This document shows, piece after piece, positions 39,668-45,230 of a stretch of 45,230 nucleotides of DNA. The position numbers and the translations under genes were made by a program. The notes under the pieces are model-generated. The model saw nothing but the letters and a program-made list of their open reading frames with translations, had not been told where the DNA came from and searched no databases. The stretch comes from Oscillospiraceae bacterium. Its GTDB lineage: Bacteria; Bacillota; Clostridia; Oscillospirales; Oscillospiraceae. Where the stretch lies: the NCBI GenBank assembly GCA_015068155.1, contig SVLC01000010.1, positions 1 to 45,230 on the forward strand, written 5' to 3'. Position 1 is the first letter of the stretch. Every line of letters begins with the position of its first letter.

Positions 39668-41861
39668 ATACATGTCTGGTCCATTCGGTGATCATCAGTC
39701 CCGGCACCATCCATACCAGGCCGTAAGCCAGCAGATTTTGCACCGTCAGCACATCAAACGCGCCCAACAATGCCAATACCGCCACCGCCACCAGGCCGAC
39801 CGCGCCGGCCAGCATATGAACAGCCGAACCAATATTCAGGGTATGCCGCAGCGCCCGGGCGCCGGTAAGCGCATAGGCCTTCGGCCCAAGACCCGGCTTG
39901 GTGACCAGCGCCAGCACCGGCGCATCCTGGGGAACCGGCGTAGAGGACAAATGCTGCCGCATTTCCCGGTCCGGGAACACCATCCGCCGCACATTCACCG
40001 ACAGCTTGCTGCTGATGAACTGATCCGTCAGGATGAAATCCGTGGCCACCAGTATGGTCTGGATCCGCCGATAGCCCAGCAGCGTCTTCAGGCCCGCCGC
40101 CGAGGATTTGCTGCGGTTGTACTGCAGCGCGAATACGGCGCTGAACTGTCCTTCCACCGCGGCGTACACCGCCTGGGGGATCCGGGCCTCCGTGGGCACG
40201 GCGATCCCCATGCCCTCCAGGAACTCCTGGGTGCCTACCATCACGCTCCAGTCATCCACCATGCCGGTAATACCGCCGGGATAAGCCAGAAATTGTGTGA
40301 CTTTGTGCTGCTGAATATTGCGGCTGCGGGGCAACTGAGAGAAAATATCGATCATGCCCTTGCCGTCGTGGGCGATCAAAGCCGTGGCGTAGGTCACCAC
40401 CCGGCCCGGATCCACGGTGCCGTAGAATTTCACACCGTTCATTTTGGTCACATCCCCGGGGAACAGATCGTCATGCTCCAGCGGATACACCGAAAGTCGG
40501 TCCGCCTCCCGGATGCCCTTCCAGCCGCAGAGTACGGCGCCCAGCCGGTGCAGCCGGCTTTCCAGCACCGCAATGGGGCGGCTGATAATGATCAGCGATG
40601 TGGCCGGCACAGCCGCCAGCAAGCCTGCGCTGAGGGTCTGCACAGCTTTTTCCCAACCCAGGGAGCTGCCCACATACACCGACACGCCAATGGCTGACAG
40701 CAGCGCGATCAGACCGAACAGCTCCAGCCGCCGTTCCGGGGCGCTGGGCTTTTGATACGCATTCATAAAGGAATCCGGGTCGCCGTCCACAGCCACATAG
40801 CCGGATAAGCCTTCAAAATAGTCCCCCACCTTCACCAGCGCCGTCACTTCCAGGGCTTTCCGCAGGGTATCCATCTGGCCGATTTGGGTGTTGCAGCGCT
40901 GATATTCCGCCCATTGGGCCATCATAATATCCAGGCACAGCACGGTAACAAAAGGCATACGCTGGGCGCTCAGGCAGAAGAAGGCATCTGCCATGCAGGC
41001 CACAAAGGCCACCGCCAGCACAGTATTTAAGGTAAAGCGGCCGCGCAGCAGGCTTCCCAGGCCTACCAACAGCCGATTGCAGCCCACCAGACCTGCCACC
41101 AGGCCGATCACCAACTGGGCAAAGATCAACAGCCGCTGCTGATTGCCCCCCAGCCATTGCATGGTATAGGCCACCGTAATGCCCGCCGACAGTATCGTTA
41201 ACAGCAAGTGGAACAAAATGCCCATCTGCAGCTTGCCCAAGCCCTTGGCAGCCAGCATATGATACCGCTTTTCCGGGCCTGCCACCAGCTTTTTACGCAG
41301 CATGGCCTGGCGATTCTGCTGGGGAAGGGCCTCCGCCTGCGGGTACTCGCCTATCGGTTCGTCGTACTCCGGCTCCCACTCATCGGAGAAAGGCTCCGGC
41401 TCTTTCCGCGGCGGAACGGCTGTGGTATGATACGCCGGTTCCGGCTCCGGCTGGGCTGTCACCGGTGAGGTGAACACCGCCGTATTTTGGGATACCGGCC
41501 GGAAAGCAGTAGTCTGCTGGGATGTCGGCTTGGCTGCCGGTTTTACCGGATCCAGCCGCACCGTTTCCTGGGATACCGGCTTGGCTGCCGGTTTTACCGG
41601 GTCCAGCCGTACCGTTTCCTGGGTGACCGGCTTGGTTGCCGGTTTTATCGGGTCCAGCCGCACCGTTTCCTGGGTGACCGGCCGGCTTACCGGATGCTTC
41701 ACCGGCGCGATCCGCACGGTCTCTTCCGAAACCGGCGGCTTTGGGGGTTCTTCCGGCGTTTCTCCAAATTCCTGGAGGATATCATCCAGCTCCGGCTCCG
41801 AGAATTCCCGGATAATGTCATCTAATGAAAATTCCAGATCTTGGGGCTCGTTCGGATGCAT
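39666..41861 (-). CDS. P-type-ATPase-like membrane protein lacking catalytic motifs, with repetitive N-terminal tail
   Basis: A 731-residue protein. Residues 1-35 carry two related acidic motifs (SLDDIIREF, LDDILQEF). Residues about 43-120 contain four 17-18-residue repeats of the form PV(S/T)QETVRLDPVKPAAK. After a Pro/Glu-rich linker, membrane segments are grouped four (about 205-315), two (about 390-445) and two at the C-terminus, the P1B-ATPase layout. AVPATSLIIISRP is where the CPC-type helix would be, and GITGMVDDWSVMVGTQEFL resembles the nucleotide-domain G.G..G.V.G..V.VG motif. No TGE, DKTGT, TGD or GDGxND is present; the phosphorylation site aligns with PLEHDDLFPG. It is probably a non-pumping sensor, scaffold or regulator. 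Role unknown. It precedes no partner gene; rlmB is 18 bases upstream in the same direction. Confidence 0.75.
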   Translation of the reverse strand: MHPNEPQDLEFSLDDIIREFSEPELDDILQEFGETPEEPPKPPVSEETVRIAPVKHPVSRPVTQETVRLDPIKPATKPVTQETVRLDPVKPAAKPVSQETVRLDPVKPAAKPTSQQTTAFRPVSQNTAVFTSPVTAQPEPEPAYHTTAVPPRKEPEPFSDEWEPEYDEPIGEYPQAEALPQQNRQAMLRKKLVAGPEKRYHMLAAKGLGKLQMGILFHLLLTILSAGITVAYTMQWLGGNQQRLLIFAQLVIGLVAGLVGCNRLLVGLGSLLRGRFTLNTVLAVAFVACMADAFFCLSAQRMPFVTVLCLDIMMAQWAEYQRCNTQIGQMDTLRKALEVTALVKVGDYFEGLSGYVAVDGDPDSFMNAYQKPSAPERRLELFGLIALLSAIGVSVYVGSSLGWEKAVQTLSAGLLAAVPATSLIIISRPIAVLESRLHRLGAVLCGWKGIREADRLSVYPLEHDDLFPGDVTKMNGVKFYGTVDPGRVVTYATALIAHDGKGMIDIFSQLPRSRNIQQHKVTQFLAYPGGITGMVDDWSVMVGTQEFLEGMGIAVPTEARIPQAVYAAVEGQFSAVFALQYNRSKSSAAGLKTLLGYRRIQTILVATDFILTDQFISSKLSVNVRRMVFPDREMRQHLSSTPVPQDAPVLALVTKPGLGPKAYALTGARALRHTLNIGSAVHMLAGAVGLVAVAVLALLGAFDVLTVQNLLAYGLVWMVPGLMITEWTRHV
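41518..41735 (-). repeat. In-frame tandem repeats of about 51 bases
   Basis: Four successive copies encode the P-V-(S/T)-x-E-T-V-R unit in the N-terminal tail of the P-type-ATPase-like protein. The middle copies are nearly identical in DNA, which suggests recent expansion or homogenisation. Confidence 0.8.
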
Positions 41862-41879
41862 AATACCCTCCTTTCCGAT

Positions 41880-42689
41880 TTATCCCAAGCGCTGCCGCAC
41901 CGCTTCATACAGCAAAATAGCAGCGGCGGCGGAAGCATTCAGCGAAGAGATCTGTCCCTGCATGGGGATGGACACCATCACATCGCAGTTTTTGCGTACC
42001 AAGGGGCTCATGCCGTCACCCTCATTGCCGATGACAATGGCAGCCGGGCCTGTCAGGTCCGCTTTGTACATGGGAATGGAGCCTTCGGCCGCAGTGCCGA
42101 ATACCCACACGCCCTTTTCCTTCAGTTCGTTAATGGCATTGTTGATATTGGTTACCCTCGCCACCTTCATATACTCCACCGCGCCGGCAGAAGCCTTGGC
42201 AACGGTAGCGGTCAGACCCACGCTGCGGCGCTTGGGAATCACCACGCCATGGGCGCCGGCGCATTCGGCGCTGCGCATAATGGCGCCCAAATTATGGGGA
42301 TCGGTCAGTTCATCGCAGATCACGATCAGCGGCGCCTGTCCCCGGGCAGCGGCTTCTTCCAGAATATCGTCCAATGTGGCATATTCATGGGCGGCAGCCA
42401 GGGTGATTACGCCCTGGTGGGCATGGGTATAGGACATCATATCCAGCTTGCGGCGATCCACCGGCACCACCACAGCGCCGGCTTCCTTGGCCTGGGCAGC
42501 CAACCGCTGCAGGCCCTTATCGGTTTCGCCGTCAGCGATAAACACCTTATCAATGGTGCGCCCGGCGCGCAATGCTTCCTGCAGGGCGTTGCGGCCCTCC
42601 AACTGGCCTTCCACTTCTTCTGCAGGCGCGGGGTTGGCTACCCGCTCTGCCCGGCCAGTGCCGGGGCGACGGCGATTTTTCTCGTTCAT
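41880..42689 (-). CDS. rlmB: 23S rRNA (guanosine-2'-O-)-methyltransferase RlmB, TrmH/SpoU family
   Basis: A 269-residue SPOUT methyltransferase. A basic N-terminal tail precedes the small substrate-binding domain (EGRNALQEALRAGRTIDKVF). The knotted catalytic domain carries the three SpoU motifs: DPHNLGAIMRSAECAG, IVIGNEGDGMS and ISSLNASAAAAI. It methylates a guanosine ribose in 23S rRNA (G2251 in E. coli). The ATG at 42689 is chosen, 9 bases after AGGAG; a TTG three codons earlier abuts that site. It has its own consensus promoter. Confidence 0.93.
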   Translation of the reverse strand: MNEKNRRRPGTGRAERVANPAPAEEVEGQLEGRNALQEALRAGRTIDKVFIADGETDKGLQRLAAQAKEAGAVVVPVDRRKLDMMSYTHAHQGVITLAAAHEYATLDDILEEAAARGQAPLIVICDELTDPHNLGAIMRSAECAGAHGVVIPKRRSVGLTATVAKASAGAVEYMKVARVTNINNAINELKEKGVWVFGTAAEGSIPMYKADLTGPAAIVIGNEGDGMSPLVRKNCDVMVSIPMQGQISSLNASAAAAILLYEAVRQRLG

Positions 42690-42737
42690 ATTCTTCAACT
42701 CCTAACAAAAGGGTACAATTAGCTATAGTACAGCGCT

Positions 42738-42766
42738 ATTATAACAGATATTTCCCGTTCAGGCAA
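42738..42766 (-). promoter_or_regulatory. Sigma-A promoter of rlmB
   Basis: Minus strand TTGCCT (42766-42761), 17 bases, TATAAT (42743-42738). Confidence 0.8.
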
Positions 42767-42799
42767 CAGATAAATACAAAATCCCGCAGGAAAATTAAT

Positions 42800-42817
42800 G
42801 CAGGCCCGCAGGCCTGC
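42800..42817 (-). terminator. Hairpin after lexA
   Basis: GCAGGCC / GGCCTGC stem four bases after the lexA stop codon, followed on the minus strand by ATTAATTTT. Confidence 0.55.
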
Positions 42818-42820
42818 TTT

Positions 42821-43399
42821 TTAATACTCTCTGACCACCGCTTTTACCAGACCGATGATCTGGGCGTCGGTGCCGTCGATGGGGGCGTAATTGTCGTTTT
42901 CCGGCATCAGCCAGATCTGGCCGTTCCGGCGGCGCAGGCGCTTGACCGTAGCTTCGTCGCCCAACAGGGCCACCACGATCTGCCCGTCATTGGCGGTCTG
43001 CTGGGGACGGACCACCACCTTATCGCCGGAAAGGATACCGGCATTGATCATACTGTCGCCCCGGACCCGCAGCGCAAAGCAACTGGGATCCCCGTCCCAG
43101 GACATGGTGCCCTCCTGATTTTCATAAGCCAGGATCGGCACGCCTGCAGTGACCACACCGATCACCGGGATCTGGCCCGGCCGCTGGCTGGTGACGATGG
43201 CCCGTTTCATTCCCTTGCCGCCGGGCGCCTGCAGCAAACCTTTTTCCTGCAGCGCCTGCAGATGGTAGCTGACGGAGGCGGTGGAACGCAGCCCCACCGC
43301 TGCGCCGATCTCCCGCACCGAGGGAGCGTAGCCATTATCATGGATAAATTGATTGACATACTGCAAGATCATTTCTGCCTTATCGCTGGTTCTGGGCAT
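42821..43399 (-). CDS. lexA: LexA repressor of the SOS response
   Basis: A 192-residue LexA. The winged-helix DNA-binding domain covers residues 1-65 (SVREIGAAVGLRSTASVSYH). The self-cleavage site Ala85-Gly86 is in VVTAGVP. The S24-type protease domain has catalytic Ser116 in GDSMINAGI and Lys153 in EATVKRL. It represses DNA-damage genes until RecA filaments trigger self-cleavage. No canonical Firmicute SOS box (CGAACNNNNGTTCG) is visible upstream; the palindrome at 43421-43436 is the only obvious operator candidate. Confidence 0.95.
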   Translation of the reverse strand: MPRTSDKAEMILQYVNQFIHDNGYAPSVREIGAAVGLRSTASVSYHLQALQEKGLLQAPGGKGMKRAIVTSQRPGQIPVIGVVTAGVPILAYENQEGTMSWDGDPSCFALRVRGDSMINAGILSGDKVVVRPQQTANDGQIVVALLGDEATVKRLRRRNGQIWLMPENDNYAPIDGTDAQIIGLVKAVVREY

Positions 43400-43420
43400 A
43401 CAATCACATCCTCTAAGGAA

Positions 43421-43436
43421 AGTATATTCTTATACT
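43421..43436. promoter_or_regulatory. Palindrome upstream of lexA, candidate operator
   Basis: AGTATATTCTTATACT is a 6-bp inverted repeat with a 4-base spacer, 22 bases before the lexA start codon. The arms double as possible minus-10 hexamers. Operator function is a guess from position and symmetry. Confidence 0.35.
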
Positions 43437-43517
43437 AGCACATTTGAGCGAAAAATGGAAGTCCTTTTTCGCACATTTTTTCGTTTTTTTCATAAACTGT
43501 GACAGGAGGGATGCAAT

Positions 43518-43751
43518 ATGATCGATAAACAAACCGAACGGCGGGTATGGCAGCGGATCTATCCCCAGTCCAATGTCCAGCCACCAAAATGGCAGCGGGA
43601 ACGGCTGACGCAATGTCTGCGGCGGGAAGAAGCCAATTTTAGCTATTACGACCAATTACGGATGGATCCGGTATACGGCCCGGCCTTCGCCCGCCTGGCA
43701 GATGAGGCTTTGGAGCACAGCAAAATGCTGCGGCGGATTTTGGGCAGATAA
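43518..43751 (+). CDS. Hypothetical 77-residue protein, possible ferritin-like half
   Basis: A small soluble protein. The first part is basic (MIDKQTERRVWQRIYPQ). The rest forms two likely helices, EEANFSYYDQL and FARLADEALEHSKMLRRIL. A Glu early in one helix and an ExxH (EALEH) pair in the next is the spacing seen in half of a rubrerythrin/ferritin-like four-helix bundle, so a dimer might bind a di-metal centre. That is suggestion only. GGAGGG 7-12 bases before the ATG supports translation. It is divergent from lexA. Confidence 0.65.
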   Translation: MIDKQTERRVWQRIYPQSNVQPPKWQRERLTQCLRREEANFSYYDQLRMDPVYGPAFARLADEALEHSKMLRRILGR

Positions 43752-43857
43752 AGGCAGCAGCGCGATCCACCGCACCCCGGGGATCTCCGTTTTTCGCTGC
43801 GTTATCCCCGTAGGGGAGGGTCTTGACCCTCCCTGGCGCTTACGACAATTACACACA

Positions 43858-44010
43858 GAAGAAACAGCCGTTGCCCTCGTCGATGCAGCGCGTTTTCTCG
43901 GTCACAAAAACGCCTTTGTGACCGCCAATACCTATGCACATAGCCCCCAAACACATAAAGCAGCGATTGCAGATTCTGTATCGAAAAGAATGCAGCGCAT
44001 GGCTGCTTAA
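43858..44010 (+). pseudogene. Tyrosine recombinase/integrase C-terminal remnant
   Basis: The last 50 codons of a phage-type integrase survive. AARFLGHKN is the LGH box with its active-site His, and NTYAHSP holds the nucleophilic Tyr, followed by a typical helical tail (SVSKRMQRMAA) and TAA. The catalytic domain upstream, with the first Arg and the HxxR box, is missing. The frame opens into a palindromic repeat (GGGAGGGTC/GACCCTCCC at 43814-43833) instead. It is a relic of an integrated element. Confidence 0.75.
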
Positions 44011-44015
44011 GGGCT

Positions 44016-44047
44016 GACCCGGTAGACGAAAGACTACCGGGTCTTAT
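44016..44047 (+). terminator. Intrinsic terminator after the integrase remnant
   Basis: GACCCGGTAG / CTACCGGGTC stem (44016-44025, 44034-44043) with an ACGAAAGA loop and a short T-rich tail. Confidence 0.7.
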
Positions 44048-44058
44048 CCTGCTTTCTG

Positions 44059-44087
44059 TTGATTTCTGTGGTTATTTGTGGTATAAT
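44059..44087 (+). promoter_or_regulatory. Sigma-A promoter of the AT-rich membrane-protein gene
   Basis: TTGATT (44059-44064), 17 bases, TATAAT (44082-44087). Confidence 0.8.
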
Positions 44088-44157
44088 TCTATTCAGTATG
44101 CAAGCGATTGACGAACGGCTTGTATTGCATCATTATTTTCGAATGGGGGGTGCTTTA

Positions 44158-44709
44158 GTGCGACGGAAAACAGATAAAGATATTATTAAAGAAAATTACT
44201 GGTTAATTATTCTCTCTGCACTTCTCATTTTATTTGGCGTGCTCTGTGCTATATTTCCTCATATTGCTCCCCATGTTGGTTATGATTCTTTGCAGACCAA
44301 AGAAGTAACGATTACAGAATTCAAACATCATTATGGTGGTTATCGCGGTGCCAGTTATGACTATATTCGCACAGCGGATGGTGAAAAATACAATCTTTCG
44401 GGTGAATATCAGCGCGAACATTTGAAAGGGTTACTAACAAAAGGGAAAACGGTGACCATTAAGTGGTATAAAAACGAACCATTTTGGACGCTCCTTGTCG
44501 AGGAAATGTATGTTGACGGAGAACGAGTTGTAACATACGATAACGATAACCCTGTCGATTGGAAGTCTCCGCTGATTTTCGGTTCTTGCTTTATTGCGCT
44601 TGGAATAGGTGGCTTCTTTCTGCTTCGGTTGTTTGTGAATACGAATAGGAAAAAGCAGAAAAAACGCGATGAGAAAATACAACGAAAATACGGCAATATT
44701 GAAAAATAA
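44158..44709 (+). CDS. AT-rich hypothetical two-helix membrane protein
   Basis: A 183-residue protein with one membrane helix near the N-terminus (about 16-38) and one near the C-terminus (about 142-162). Between them lies an extracytoplasmic beta-rich domain (VTITEFKHHYGG, GKTVTIKWYKNEPFWTLLVE), and the end is very basic (NRKKQKKRDEKIQRK). This layout resembles DUF3592-like proteins, but I cannot confirm the family. The GTG at 44158 is preferred because GGGGGGTG lies about 6 bases upstream and the promoter is at 44059-44087, so the longer upstream frame would start inside the promoter. AT-rich composition and the adjacent integrase remnant suggest transfer. Confidence 0.7.
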   Translation: MRRKTDKDIIKENYWLIILSALLILFGVLCAIFPHIAPHVGYDSLQTKEVTITEFKHHYGGYRGASYDYIRTADGEKYNLSGEYQREHLKGLLTKGKTVTIKWYKNEPFWTLLVEEMYVDGERVVTYDNDNPVDWKSPLIFGSCFIALGIGGFFLLRLFVNTNRKKQKKRDEKIQRKYGNIEK

Positions 44710-44721
44710 AGCTGACAGACA

Positions 44722-44758
44722 AATTCCGATATATCGAACTGTTCGATATATCGGAATT
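44722..44758. terminator. Long perfect hairpin after the membrane-protein gene
   Basis: AATTCCGATATATCGAA (44722-44738) and its exact reverse complement (44742-44758) are separated by three bases. No strong U tract follows, so it may be a terminator or a protein-binding palindrome. Confidence 0.6.
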
Positions 44759-44764
44759 ATCGCT

Positions 44765-44911
44765 TTACAGCTCATATTCCTCGTTGTCCAGTTCGTTTAA
44801 GTCATCCACAACTGCCTGTGCCTCCGGGCGTACATAGTCAAGAACTGTGCCCCGCCCCATAGCAATATTTTGCAGCTTGCCAAAGAGCCGGCCGAGAGAA
44901 TTGCGCAGGCG
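44765..44911 (-). pseudogene. C-terminal remnant of an unidentified gene
   Basis: A minus-strand frame without an upstream start, about 48 codons long, reads ...RLFGKLQNIAMGRGTVLDYV and ends ...LNELDNEEYEL before TAA at 44765. The acidic ending looks like a real C-terminus. An internal ATG at 44860 would give only 31 residues. The gene is cut off by the repeat-rich sequence to its right. Family not recognised. Confidence 0.4.
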
Positions 44912-44988
44912 TTACCATATCATAGAAAAAACGGGGAAACCACCCACAAAACGCAAGGGAATAACACGGAATACCACATTCGTAAAGT

Positions 44989-45064
44989 TCCACCGGACAC
45001 TTTTCTTCACGGCCTTTCGATTCCCGTACGGCAAAAAAGAACACCACCCAAATGGGTGGCGTGT
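44989..45064. repeat. 75-base direct repeat, copy 1
   Basis: Nearly identical to 45156-45230. It contains the GGACACTTTTCTT segment, TTCGATTCCCGTACGG and a hairpin CCACCC/GGGTGG. The 93 bases between the copies show no convincing gene. Confidence 0.85.
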
Positions 45065-45155
45065 ATACGATGCCTATACCGAATATTTGCGCATTTTGTC
45101 CACAGCCCAAGGCTGCGTCCAAAATCCGCGGGAATCTCCCACGGCCTAAAAAGTG

Positions 45156-45230
45156 TCCACCGGACACTTTTCTTTACGGCCTTTCGATTCCCGTACGGCA
45201 AAAAAAGAACACCACCCAAATGGGTGGTGT
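45156..45230. repeat. 75-base direct repeat, copy 2 (runs to the window edge)
   Basis: Second copy of 44989-45064. Here the left end is completed by an AAAAGTGTCC/GGACACTTTT hairpin (45150-45172), and the ACACCACCC/GGGTGGTGT hairpin reaches the last base of the window. Confidence 0.85.

Noticed and set aside
41518-41735. CRISPR or intergenic satellite
   Set aside because: The repeats are in frame inside a long coding sequence and encode a periodic protein tail.
44847-45149. A 100-codon plus-strand frame near the right edge
   Set aside because: Covers one copy of the direct repeat and the antisense of the minus-strand remnant. No ribosome-binding site or recognisable domain.
44989-45230. CRISPR array
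   Set aside because: Only two copies of a 75-base unit with internal hairpins and a 91-base gap; no regular short spacers and no cas genes.

Overview
The window reads as a chromosomal segment of a spore-forming, strictly anaerobic Firmicute of the Clostridia, most likely an Oscillospiraceae/Ruminococcaceae-type gut bacterium. This is inferred from a GC-rich coding background, SpoVT, a clostridial two-subunit GlgC/GlgD glycogen system, the one-carbon set fhs-fchA-folD, a FusA2-type EF-G paralogue, and palindromic intergenic repeats of the kind common in these genomes. No rRNA or tRNA gene and no CRISPR array was seen.

Layout. 1-4041: a folate one-carbon cluster (fhs 3' end, fchA, folD), then a ZTP (pfl) riboswitch with an overlapping intrinsic terminator in front of a DUF1576-type membrane protein. 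4113-5131: a DUF4349 lipoprotein. 5133-7735: spoVT, followed by an AT-rich insertion zone. Here the 5' end of spoVT and its upstream region are duplicated, and each copy is joined to a different orphan membrane-protein gene. 7731-14163: galE, an asparaginase, a CBS/DRTGG family II pyrophosphatase, holB and ricT. 14164-22687: a seven-gene glycogen operon on the minus strand (glgB-glgC-glgD-glgA, GH13 amylase, a 49-residue Cys-rich protein, HutD). 22856-27611: an ATP-grasp protein, then a minus-strand group of two M16 peptidase-like proteins, lgt and a small protein. 27878-39667: prmA with a membrane-anchored DUF4015-like protein, an EF-G-like GTPase, an LtaS-family transferase, two small or uncharacterised genes, dapF, and a heterodimeric ABC exporter. 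39666-43436: a P-type-ATPase-like protein without catalytic motifs, rlmB and lexA. 43518-45230: a small ferritin-like candidate, an integrase remnant, an AT-rich membrane protein, and a decayed end with direct repeats.

How the genes fit together. The folate genes interconvert formyl-, methenyl- and methylene-THF. The riboswitch after them senses ZTP, the signal of 10-formyl-THF shortage, and appears to control an uncharacterised transporter-like protein, which suggests a link to folate or purine supply. The glg operon makes ADP-glucose and builds, branches and degrades glycogen. The regions most worth a second look are the riboswitch/DUF1576 pairing, the spoVT-linked cassette-like duplication, and the catalytically dead P-type ATPase relative.
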